Source: Phycisphaerales bacterium UBA2421 (GTDB taxonomy: Bacteria; Planctomycetota; Phycisphaerae; Tepidisphaerales; Tepidisphaeraceae). Taken from it: DNA of 54,538 nt. Within the stretch, counting starts at the first letter, position 1; each line of letters opens with the position of its first letter. Position numbers and translations under genes: made by a program. The stretch is taken from NCBI GenBank assembly GCA_002343075.1, contig DDRH01000031.1, positions 331-54,868 on the forward strand, given 5' to 3'. Positions 15,576 through 23,175 of the stretch are shown piece by piece. The notes beneath the pieces are model-generated. The model searched no databases and was not told the origin of the DNA. It saw only the letters and a list, made by a program, of their open reading frames with translations.

Positions 15576-17314
15576 TGATGAATGCGGAACGGCAAGCGAC
15601 GAAGCGACAGAGCGACGAAGCGACGAAGGAAAATGCGTGCAGCTTCCTGGCTCGTTCGTTCCCCGCGTCGTGCCGCAATCCCCGTTCGTTATCGCTTCTT
15701 CCCCCCGCTTTCACCCTCGTCGAGCTGATCATCAGCATCGGCCTGGTGCTCATCATCATGCTGGGCGTCAACTTCGTTTTTAAGATGACCAGCGACACCA
15801 TCACCGCCGGCCAGGCGCTCAACTCCGCCGTGCGCGATCACCGCGCGGCGCAGGCGGTGCTGCAGGATGACTTCTCGAAATACGCCCCCGACGGCCCGGC
15901 CCTGCTGCTCCGCTCGCAAACCAAGCTCGCGTTTCGCAACCGGGCCGATCAGGATGGCGATAGCGACGGCGATCCCTCGACAATTGACATCGATGGCGAC
16001 GGGCTGTTTACCAGCGCCGGCGAAATCGCCCGCCCCGCGCTGCCGCGCCAGCGGAGTTACCGGCAGGACGTTTTCTCGTACTTCGCAAAGGGCAAATTCC
16101 GCAGAGCCACCGGCGGAGACGTAGGGAGAAACAGTATCTCCCCCGGCGATCCCACTCGCGATCCCGATGCACCTTTGGTTTCGGATATGTCAGCCAATGA
16201 GGCGTGGATCTGGTACGGGCATTTGGTGCTGCCGAACAATGACGGGCTTTTTTACCTGAGTGGGACAGCCGGCCCCAAAACCAAGCCCGGCGACGGCAAC
16301 GCGACTTCAAACCCGAACAACTTCTTCGCCTCGCAATGGACGCTGGGAAGGCTGGCCCACTTGCTGGTCGAACCGTACGACGACGGAAACGCGGCAAATG
16401 GGGCTGCAGACGTAGTCCTTGATAAGTACACGGGCAGCGCGCAACAGGTTTTCATCGGACGCGATCCCACCGAACCTCTAAACAGTGTCAGTGGCTCGCC
16501 ACTTACCCCTGCTTCCTCGGCTTACTACCAGAAGCAGGCGGGCGCGACGGTGTCCCGACCGTCTGCCGCTTTGCCAATCCAGTTACGAGATTCCAGATAT
16601 GACTTGGTGGGAACCAGTATCTCCGGATATCGAGCAATTCTGAATCAAGTTCTGGCAAATGTCGCCAACCCGCTCACTTACGACTGGTACAGTCGAATGA
16701 TGCTCAGCGAGCGCTTCGAAACCAACCCCGCCCTCGTCCGACCAGTCAAGGCGGGGACGGTGGCGGCGCAGGCGCCAATTTTTATGCAGAACTGCACCCA
16801 GTTTATCGTCGAATACGCTGGCGATTTTCTTGCGCAGGACAACAATCCGGTTTCTTCGACGTACGGCGATATCACCGGAGCGTTCAACGCCAGCATTCCA
16901 AGCACCGATGGCGAGGTCGATTTTGTCGTGCTCAACCGTGGCACGCCCGCCCAGCGGAAGGTGACACGCTGGTATGGCCTGCCCCGCGATACCAACGGCG
17001 ATGCATCCGTGCCCCGGCCTCTCGCGGCAGCCAACGCCAACAACTGCCCCGATGTGCTGCCGCTGCGCGACCTGCTCACCCTCGGCGGGGGCGGGCCGGC
17101 TACGTTTGAGAAAGACGTAAATACGGATCTTCCTACCCAGCCGAATTACGCCACCGGGATGACCTTCGGCCATAGCTACACCTGCGCCTGGGGCCCGAGT
17201 GATAACAACCGCCCGAGGCTCATTCGGCTGGTTGTCACCACCGACGAGCCTGCCGGCCGGCTTCCCGACGGACAAACCTACGAATACGTCTTCGCCCTCC
17301 CCCCGGCGGAGTGA
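15572..17314 (+). CDS. Pseudopilin, GspJ-like, very large, with repeat-derived leader
   Basis: 580 residues. The leader of ~46 residues contains RQATKRQSDEATKE from the octamer array and ends LLPPA, then FTLVELIISIGLVLIIMLGV (Ala -1, Glu +5). The helix is followed by VNFVFKMTSDTITAGQALNSAVRDHRAAQAVLQDDFSKY, like GspJ, whose helix leads to ...L..DL. A DQDGDSDGDPSTIDIDGDG run near residues 128-146 looks like a Ca-binding Asp-rich loop. Last gene of the cluster; the next gene follows after 120 nt with its own promoter-like TATAAT. Confidence 0.85.
   Translation: MMMNAERQATKRQSDEATKENACSFLARSFPASCRNPRSLSLLPPAFTLVELIISIGLVLIIMLGVNFVFKMTSDTITAGQALNSAVRDHRAAQAVLQDDFSKYAPDGPALLLRSQTKLAFRNRADQDGDSDGDPSTIDIDGDGLFTSAGEIARPALPRQRSYRQDVFSYFAKGKFRRATGGDVGRNSISPGDPTRDPDAPLVSDMSANEAWIWYGHLVLPNNDGLFYLSGTAGPKTKPGDGNATSNPNNFFASQWTLGRLAHLLVEPYDDGNAANGAADVVLDKYTGSAQQVFIGRDPTEPLNSVSGSPLTPASSAYYQKQAGATVSRPSAALPIQLRDSRYDLVGTSISGYRAILNQVLANVANPLTYDWYSRMMLSERFETNPALVRPVKAGTVAAQAPIFMQNCTQFIVEYAGDFLAQDNNPVSSTYGDITGAFNASIPSTDGEVDFVVLNRGTPAQRKVTRWYGLPRDTNGDASVPRPLAAANANNCPDVLPLRDLLTLGGGGPATFEKDVNTDLPTQPNYATGMTFGHSYTCAWGPSDNNRPRLIRLVVTTDEPAGRLPDGQTYEYVFALPPAE
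15596..15627. repeat. GCGACGAA octamer array, four units
   Basis: Four head-to-tail units GCGACGAA, GCGACAGA, GCGACGAA, GCGACGAA within the leader of the GspJ-like gene. Third array of this type in the cluster, each near the start of a pseudopilin with Ala at the -1 cleavage position. Confidence 0.85.
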
Positions 17315-17422
17315 TCGCGCGATGTTTGCGTACCGTGCACATGCCCCGGTGCCGGCGGTCCGCGGCGCAGACATCGCTTCGCAGCCGACGCGCACGGGAA
17401 TGCGTTTTACGCGCTTTTGTTG

Positions 17423-17428
17423 TATAAT
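17423..17428 (+). promoter_or_regulatory. TATAAT -10 element, probable leaderless promoter
   Basis: Perfect TATAAT only 5 nt before a GTG and 8 nt before an ATG. Transcription would begin at or next to the start codon, leaving no room for a ribosome site. No consensus -35 is seen at 17 bp. Confidence 0.55.
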
Positions 17429-17433
17429 CGCTC

Positions 17434-18030
17434 GTGATGCCCAGCCCAGCCGTCGTCAAAACCGCGCGAAAGATGCTCGAATCACCTTTGGATTTTGAAG
17501 GGTTCCTCAGCAAGCTTTCCCCCAAAGACCGCACCAACGCCGAACGCCGCGCCGCGACGATCGATACCGAGGCCGGCGAGCCCCGCGCCAGCCTCTGGCG
17601 CCGCCTGGCCGCAACGCTCACCACGCTGGCGCCGGTGTGCAAGCTCGTCGGCAAGCAGACGATCCAGTTTTACATTCCCGACGGCAAATACCGCATGCAG
17701 GTCTTCGCACTGGAAGATCTGCAGGACGGCACCATCACCGTCTACTGCCCCAACAAGCTCGCCGAGGCCGTCGAAGCCGGCATCCTCAAGCCCGACACCT
17801 CGCAGCCGCACATGCACACGATCAAGAGCGCCAAGCAGCCGATCTATGTGGAAGCCATCGACGGCAACACCACCAACCCGCCCGACCACGTGAAAGACCT
17901 GGTCGGCTGGAACCGCAAAGCCCTGAAAATCATGCTGCCACAAAACGCATCGCCGGAACAAACCGAAACCGCAGAACTACTCTGCGCCATCGCCGCGGCG
18001 GGGTTTGTGAAGGCTGAGGCGGGGAAGTAG
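17434..18030 (+). CDS. Conserved-looking protein of unknown function, 197-198 aa
   Basis: Soluble, mixed alpha/beta, no signal peptide or membrane segment. Central sequence KQTIQFYIPDGKYRMQVFALEDLQDGTITVYCPNKL and a C-terminal PEQTETAELLCAIAAAGFVKAE are regular and codon use fits the neighbours, so it is a real gene. The first codon may be the GTG at 17434 or the ATG at 17437; a TATAAT directly before it suggests a leaderless mRNA. No family recognised. It faces the zinc-ribbon gene convergently, with 27 nt between stops. Confidence 0.8.
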   Translation: MMPSPAVVKTARKMLESPLDFEGFLSKLSPKDRTNAERRAATIDTEAGEPRASLWRRLAATLTTLAPVCKLVGKQTIQFYIPDGKYRMQVFALEDLQDGTITVYCPNKLAEAVEAGILKPDTSQPHMHTIKSAKQPIYVEAIDGNTTNPPDHVKDLVGWNRKALKIMLPQNASPEQTETAELLCAIAAAGFVKAEAGK

Positions 18031-18057
18031 TCAGAATCGCGGCGATGAAGCTCCAAC

Positions 18058-18531
18058 CTACAGCATCCGCCCCAGCGCGATAAACCCGCCCAGCGCCGCG
18101 ATGTGGGTTGCCCAGATTCCCGCCACCCACCACCACTGATTTGCTCTCGGCTGCGCAAGAAACGCGGCCCGCTTGCGGGCGAGGATGATCGCAAAAATCC
18201 CGCTCAGCCAGCCGAAACTGTCGACCGCGGCGATGATCGTCCAGGTCGAGCCGAGCATGATCAGGTGCACCGCGATCAGAATAAACACGAAAAACGCCGC
18301 AATCCCCGAGAAAAAGCCCGGCGCCAGCGCCGCCAGCAGCAAATCGAGACGCAGGCGGGTCGTGCCGACCGTCAGCACCAGTGCCTGCCCACATTCCGGG
18401 CAAACCGGACGAGTCAGTGCCTTGAGGTTGTAGCCGCACAGCGGGCAGTCGGCGTCGTGCGTTTGCAAAAACTCCAGCAGCAGGGAGTCGGCGCGGCTTA
18501 AAATTTCATCGCCCGCGGGCTTCGATGTCAT
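18058..18531 (-). CDS. Zinc-ribbon membrane protein, 157 aa
   Basis: A cytoplasmic N-terminal zinc ribbon (CPLCGYNLKALTRPVCPECG, residues 29-48) precedes three likely membrane helices: LLLAALAPGFFSGIAAFFVF, an adjacent segment around HLIMLGSTWTIIAAV, and WWWVAGIWATHIAALGGFIAL at the C-terminus. The CxxCGYxL ribbon fused to helices is common in planctomycetes; function is not known. A relative is encoded at 25123-26361. It lies downstream of the DAHP synthase gene in the same direction, 42 nt away. Confidence 0.8.
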   Translation of the reverse strand: MTSKPAGDEILSRADSLLLEFLQTHDADCPLCGYNLKALTRPVCPECGQALVLTVGTTRLRLDLLLAALAPGFFSGIAAFFVFILIAVHLIMLGSTWTIIAAVDSFGWLSGIFAIILARKRAAFLAQPRANQWWWVAGIWATHIAALGGFIALGRML

Positions 18532-18573
18532 GTTGCTTCCGTTTCTTCGAGACGCCGAGGGACCGATCTCGCA

Positions 18574-19623
18574 TTACAGTTCATCGGCAAACATCCCCGC
18601 CGTCTCATCCCACCCGACGCATGCATCGGTCACGCTTTGGCCGTAAACCAGTTTGCTCAGGTCGGCGGGGATATCCTGCCGGCCGGCGACGAGGTTGCTT
18701 TCGAGCATCACGCCAATGATCGGGCAGCCGGGCGACCGCCGCTGTTCGAGCACGCTTCGCCAGACCGCCATCTGATTTTCATGCTTTTTGCTCGAGTTGG
18801 CATGCGAGCAATCGATCATCAGCCGCAACGGCAGCGACGCGCGCTCGAGCAGCGCCGATGCGCCGGCGACGGTTTCCATGTCGAAGTTGGGCCGGCCCTG
18901 CCCGCCGCGCAGAATGATGTGCCCGTCGGGGTTGCCGCGGGTCTTGACCACGGCCACGCGGCCTTCATCATCGATGCCCAGAAAATGGTGCGCACTCTGC
19001 GCGCTCTTAAACGCATCGACCGCGATCTGCAGATTGCCGTCTGTCGAGTTCTTATATCCCACCGGCATCGATAGCCCGCTGGCCATTTGCCGGTGGGTTT
19101 GGCTTTCAGTGGTGCGCGCGCCGATCGCGGCCCAGCTAATCAGATCATCGATGTACTGCGGAATGACAGGGTCGAGCAGTTCTGTGGCGCAGGGCAGGCC
19201 GATCTCGTTGATGTCGCGCAGCAGCGAGCGCGCCATGCGCAGGCCGTGCTCCATATCGAAGGTGCCGTTCAGGTGCGGATCATTGATCAAACCCTTCCAG
19301 CCGACGGTGGTGCGGGGCTTTTCAAAGTAAACGCGCATGACGATGAGAAACCGCTCGCTGACGGCGGCGCTCAACTCGGCCAGCCGCCGGGCATATTCGC
19401 GCGCCGCGGCGACATCATGTACGCTGCACGGCCCAACGACGACGAGCAGCCGGGGGTCTTCCCCGCGCAGTACCCGCCGAATCGCTTCGCGCCCGCGCAC
19501 AACAGTTTCATTGGCCGCCGGCGTCATCGGCAGTTCACCGGTTAACACCCGCGGCGCAATGATGGCGCGCGTGTCGGCGATGTTCAGGTTATCAGTCGGC
19601 GCGAGCGAGGGGTTCGAGGTCAT
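18574..19623 (-). CDS. 3-deoxy-7-phosphoheptulonate (DAHP) synthase, class I
   Basis: 349 residues. Condenses phosphoenolpyruvate and erythrose 4-phosphate, the first step of the shikimate pathway. Seen: GPCSVHD (64-70), RVYFEKPRTTVGWKG (PEP-binding KPRT), SWAAIGARTTESQTHRQ, GRPNFDMETV and the metal-site DCSHANSSKKHENQ near residue 265. The segment LPMTPAANETVVRGR and overall length match AroG/AroF/AroH-type enzymes, which are feedback-regulated by Phe, Tyr or Trp; which one applies is not evident. The start MTSNPSL follows family length; a frame open to 19728 upstream adds 35 residues with no counterpart. Confidence 0.95.
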   Translation of the reverse strand: MTSNPSLAPTDNLNIADTRAIIAPRVLTGELPMTPAANETVVRGREAIRRVLRGEDPRLLVVVGPCSVHDVAAAREYARRLAELSAAVSERFLIVMRVYFEKPRTTVGWKGLINDPHLNGTFDMEHGLRMARSLLRDINEIGLPCATELLDPVIPQYIDDLISWAAIGARTTESQTHRQMASGLSMPVGYKNSTDGNLQIAVDAFKSAQSAHHFLGIDDEGRVAVVKTRGNPDGHIILRGGQGRPNFDMETVAGASALLERASLPLRLMIDCSHANSSKKHENQMAVWRSVLEQRRSPGCPIIGVMLESNLVAGRQDIPADLSKLVYGQSVTDACVGWDETAGMFADEL

Positions 19624-19823
19624 GGGACGGAAGACGATAGCGGAAAGGGGGGCAAGGAAGAAGTTGGAAAAGCGGCTCGTCAGAGCCGGTGAGAACGCGA
19701 TTGCAAGCATGCCGGCGGACGCCTGCAAGAGAGTCGCAATTGCGGCGAAGTCTTGCCCGCTCAGATACCAGTTTCATACTAAATCGTACCAAACTAGTAG
19801 TTGAGGCTTCTGCGTGAGCGGAG

Positions 19824-21227
19824 TCACACCCCCAACACCTCATACACCCGCGAGTTGCTGTACCCCGCGACCACGCCGCCGCCGGCGACGTGGATGTTGG
19901 TGCCTACCGCGATCGGATAAATGCCGTGGCGGGGGGTGAGCATGTCGGGGCCTCTGCGGAAGGCGCCGGTGGTGGGGTTGAAGTGGTCGACACGGCCGAT
20001 GGGTGCGGTTGCGGTTTCGCCGCCGATCAGGGCGAACTCGCCGTTCACAAATGGCGCCTTGACTGTCCCGCCGCGGCCGATGGGCAGGCTTTGCGATAGC
20101 GTGCTCCAACTGTTGGTCGATGGGGTATAGACCAGGATATCGCTGCGGCCATTTTCGGGGTTATCGCCGGTGACGCGCCCGCCGAAGACATACATGCGCG
20201 TGCCGTCGGTGCCGGTGGGGGCGCTGTTTCTGCCCACGCCGGGCAGGCTGGCGATGCTGGTCCAGGAATTGGTTGACGGGTTGTAGCGCGCGGCGCGATT
20301 GGTGGTGACATTGCCTTCGGTGATTCCGCCGGCGAAGTAGATCTGTCCGCCGATGAGCGCACTCTGGCCTGCAGCGCTCTTCCACGGAATGGGCGCGCCC
20401 AGGCTCCATCGGTTGGCCGACGGGTCGTAGATCTGCACATAATTGTAAAAGTTACGAACGCCGTTGATGTAGCGAATGCCCCCGAAGACATACAGCTTGC
20501 CGTTAAACACCTCTGCCACCTGGTCTTTGGCGCGATACTGCCGGGCTGCGAGGTTACTGCTCCACTTCTTGGTGGAAAGATCGTAGGAGAGCGTCGCGCC
20601 GCTGCCATCGCCGATGATGTAGAGCTTGTTGCCGATCTGCCCCCCGGCCACTTCGCCGAGGGCGATGGGCAATTCGGGGCCGCGCGTCCACCCCGATTGC
20701 ACCGGCGGCGGTTGGGGAGTGGGATTTTCTATCTGGCGAATCTCGGCAAACGCAAGCTTGTTATTCACAGCACCGGAGGCGTTGCTGATGCTTAGCCGGC
20801 CGTCGGTGACATTCACGGTGACGGTTCGATCGACAAATCGCGCCGCGCTCGTCGGCGCCGCGTTGATTGCGAGCGTGCTCTCGACATTGATCTTAAAATT
20901 GCTGTCAAAGAATGATGCGTCCCCGGCCACGAGGCGCACGCTGTATTGCCCGTTGGGCACGGCGATTTCCCATCGCACGCTGCCGTTGCGCTGCATGTGA
21001 TTGAAGGTGTCGAAACGTTGATCGGAATGGACGTTTCGGTCGCGGGCGTTGGTTCGATTGTCGGCCGACCAGCCGTACACCATGCCGTTGGCGCGCGTGC
21101 CATACGCCGCACCCGTATCCACCCGATAGCCGCCCGGCGGGGTTACGCCGTCGGGTTGGAAGTTGATGTTCGAGCTAAATGCCAGCAGTTGGCGGTGTTC
21201 GAGGTTTTCAACAAAGGTGTTACGCAT
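19824..21227 (-). CDS. LEPR-XLL surface protein with malectin-like and Kelch domains
   Basis: 467 residues. It begins MRNTFVENLEHRQLLA, a form of the planctomycetal N-terminal LEPR-XLL motif, in place of a classical signal peptide. Residues ~18-165 look malectin-like (INFQPDGVTPPGGYRVDTGAAYG, then YSVRLVAGD), suggesting carbohydrate binding. Residues ~180-467 hold six Kelch-type blades with repeated LYVFGG, MYVFGGR and FALIGGET strands, forming a beta propeller. Likely an extracellular recognition protein. First of three adjacent minus-strand LEPR-XLL genes. An extended -10 promoter lies ~115 bp upstream. Confidence 0.88.
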   Translation of the reverse strand: MRNTFVENLEHRQLLAFSSNINFQPDGVTPPGGYRVDTGAAYGTRANGMVYGWSADNRTNARDRNVHSDQRFDTFNHMQRNGSVRWEIAVPNGQYSVRLVAGDASFFDSNFKINVESTLAINAAPTSAARFVDRTVTVNVTDGRLSISNASGAVNNKLAFAEIRQIENPTPQPPPVQSGWTRGPELPIALGEVAGGQIGNKLYIIGDGSGATLSYDLSTKKWSSNLAARQYRAKDQVAEVFNGKLYVFGGIRYINGVRNFYNYVQIYDPSANRWSLGAPIPWKSAAGQSALIGGQIYFAGGITEGNVTTNRAARYNPSTNSWTSIASLPGVGRNSAPTGTDGTRMYVFGGRVTGDNPENGRSDILVYTPSTNSWSTLSQSLPIGRGGTVKAPFVNGEFALIGGETATAPIGRVDHFNPTTGAFRRGPDMLTPRHGIYPIAVGTNIHVAGGGVVAGYSNSRVYEVLGV

Positions 21228-21544
21228 GACCGGGCCTCTACAACAAAAAAGCCAGAAACCGATGAACCAAAATAAACGATGGGCAAAGCCCGGGGGTTAG
21301 ACCGTCACGCGCCGAAGGGCGATCGGGAACTACTTTCCCGCAAATTATATCACGCAAACGGCGCCCGCGGGCTGGAATCCAGTCGTTTATCGCCGATTTT
21401 TTCCTGTCTAGAATCGGCCGGCCCGCCCGTCAGCGCAGCCGTCAACCCCATTAAATGCCCCAAAACCCTCGACCGGAGCCGCCGTACCCGAGGCCAGCGC
21501 CCCCCACACCCGCAGCGGGTCGGCGTGCGGCGTCTGCGCCGGCT
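21228..21544. other. Intergenic region, 317 bp
   Basis: Between the Kelch protein start and the stop of the upstream RTX gene on the same strand. It contains a TGATATAAT extended -10 on the minus strand and a GC-rich pyrimidine-rich stretch near 21470-21540 with a small ACCCG/CGGGT stem. No coding sequence seen. Confidence 0.6.
21344..21352 (-). promoter_or_regulatory. Extended -10 promoter for the Kelch LEPR-XLL gene
   Basis: On the minus strand the sequence reads TGATATAAT, the TGnTATAAT extended -10 form. Transcription would begin near 21337, about 110 nt before the ATG. No -35 consensus is seen, as expected for this promoter class. Confidence 0.5.
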
Positions 21545-22993
21545 TTACGGCAGAATGTCAAACTCGAAGACGCCTTGCGTCTCTTTTGTGTTGTCCGGTC
21601 GATCGATCTGGAAAGTCAGCCGGTAGGGCCGCACATCGAGGTTTGGGTTGTCCTGACGCGACCGGAAGTCGGTCTGTCCGGCTCGAAAAGCCGGATCGGA
21701 AAAGCCAAAGCCGTCTTCGCTGGCCGGCTGCAGGTCGGCTCGGTTGTAGGTGTCTCGACCACTCCCGCCGACGATTCGATCGAAGCCTTCGTGGCCGTTG
21801 AGGTAGTCGTTACCAGCCCCGCCGTCGAGGCTGTCGTTTCCGTACTGGCCGAGCAGGATGTCCGATCCGTCGTTTCCATTCAGTTGGTCATCGCCGCTCT
21901 CGCCCCAGAGGTAATCATTTCCCGGCCCGCCGTAGATTCGGTCGTGGGAAATTTCTGAATCGTTGGGCTGGCTTCTGCCGTTGATAAAGCCCTGATCGCC
22001 CTTGAGGGTATCGTCGCCCTCTTCGCCGTAGATTGTGTCATTGCCGATTCCGCCGTGCACACTGTCGTTGCCCGGCCCGGCGAAGATCGAATCGTCGCTG
22101 GTGCCTCCGTCGATGCTGTCATCCCCGGCCCCTCCGAAGATGCGATCGACCTGGTTTGATCCGACGATGGTGTCGTTTCCATCCCCGCCGTTGGCGAGGT
22201 TGAGAATCAGGCCCGAGGAGAAAGCGCCGAGGTTGATGACGTCGTTGCCGTTGCCTCCCTCGATGGTGTCGGCATCAGCCCCGCCATCGAGCGAGTCATT
22301 GCCGTTGCCGCCGGTGATGGAATCAATGCCCGGTCCCGAACTGACGGTATCGTTTCCCCCACCCCCGCCGATGGTGTCGGCACCTTCGAGCGAGGTGATG
22401 CTGTCGTTGCCGTTGCCACCCTCGACAAAATTGTTGCCCCCGCCGGCGACAATCGTATCGCGCGCGTCGCTGCCGAAGATGGTATCGTTGCCGTCAAAGT
22501 TAAACCGGGTACCAAACTGATCGACCTGTGCCTCTGCCGGGTTGACGTTGTCGCCGAAAATCAGCACGCGCCGGTTGTTCAGAAACTCAACCGGACCGGA
22601 AACCGTAATGCGATCGGCACCCCGCTGCGGGAAAAACCGGGGATCATCAAACCCGCCGTCGCCGATGATGGTGATGCGCTTCACATCGCGCAGCCGAACG
22701 GCCCGCGAACGGTCATTCACGGTGACCATGATCCGGTTGGCCCCATCAATATTCTGCACACTGACATCAATGCGATCGCTCGTGTTCGGCGCAAAAACCT
22801 CGAGGGTGCCGCGCAGCCCGAGCACCAGCCGGGGCGTTGGAATCTGCGTAAACTCAAAATCGGTGATGGGCCGTTCGTTGACCGGATTCAGCGGAATCGT
22901 CAGCCCCGAGAGCAGGCAACGGTTTTCCAACGGCTGGACGATGTGTGACCCAGATCGCACAGTTGAGTCAGCAGATTTCTTTCTTCGCTTCAT
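21545..22993 (-). CDS. LEPR-XLL protein with RTX calcium-binding repeats
   Basis: 482 residues. A basic N-terminus MKRRKKSADS leads to VQPLENRCLLSG, an LEPR-XLL motif near residues 20-31. Residues ~35-185 are a beta-rich region without recognised fold. From ~190 onward there are about a dozen RTX nonapeptides of the GGxGxDxxx type (GGNGNDSITSLEG, GGNGNDSLDGGADAD, GGAGDDSIDGG, GGAGNDYLNGHEG) that bind Ca2+ in a parallel beta roll. The C-terminal ~60 residues follow the roll. A frame open to 23158 adds 55 unlike residues. Extracellular by architecture; no T1SS is in the window. Confidence 0.88.
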   Translation of the reverse strand: MKRRKKSADSTVRSGSHIVQPLENRCLLSGLTIPLNPVNERPITDFEFTQIPTPRLVLGLRGTLEVFAPNTSDRIDVSVQNIDGANRIMVTVNDRSRAVRLRDVKRITIIGDGGFDDPRFFPQRGADRITVSGPVEFLNNRRVLIFGDNVNPAEAQVDQFGTRFNFDGNDTIFGSDARDTIVAGGGNNFVEGGNGNDSITSLEGADTIGGGGGNDTVSSGPGIDSITGGNGNDSLDGGADADTIEGGNGNDVINLGAFSSGLILNLANGGDGNDTIVGSNQVDRIFGGAGDDSIDGGTSDDSIFAGPGNDSVHGGIGNDTIYGEEGDDTLKGDQGFINGRSQPNDSEISHDRIYGGPGNDYLWGESGDDQLNGNDGSDILLGQYGNDSLDGGAGNDYLNGHEGFDRIVGGSGRDTYNRADLQPASEDGFGFSDPAFRAGQTDFRSRQDNPNLDVRPYRLTFQIDRPDNTKETQGVFEFDILP

Positions 22994-23069
22994 TCGTGAC
23001 GGCTCCCAAAAATGCATTGCGCCGCAAGCATATCGCACGGGGCAACGGACGCAAAAACAGAGACGCCGG

Positions 23070-23091
23070 GCACGGTTAGAAAATTCCGTGC
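23070..23091 (-). terminator. Weak terminator-like hairpin after the delta-60 gene
   Basis: GCACGG and CCGTGC arms enclose a 10-nt AT-rich loop in the 182-nt gap between two minus-strand genes. A TTTTT run follows ~17 nt later on the minus strand. The short stem makes this tentative. Confidence 0.3.
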
Positions 23092-23175
23092 GAGCGAGGG
23101 AGCGAATTGGCTCTTCGGGCCGTGTCGTCAGGAGCCGCAGACGACAGAAAACCGTCAACAGAAACCATCAATGGC

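Noticed and set aside
22035..22520. Pro/Ser-rich plus-strand frame opposite the RTX repeats
   Set aside because: Antisense of GGxGxD repeats gives PxPPSMVS-like runs; not a real repeat protein.
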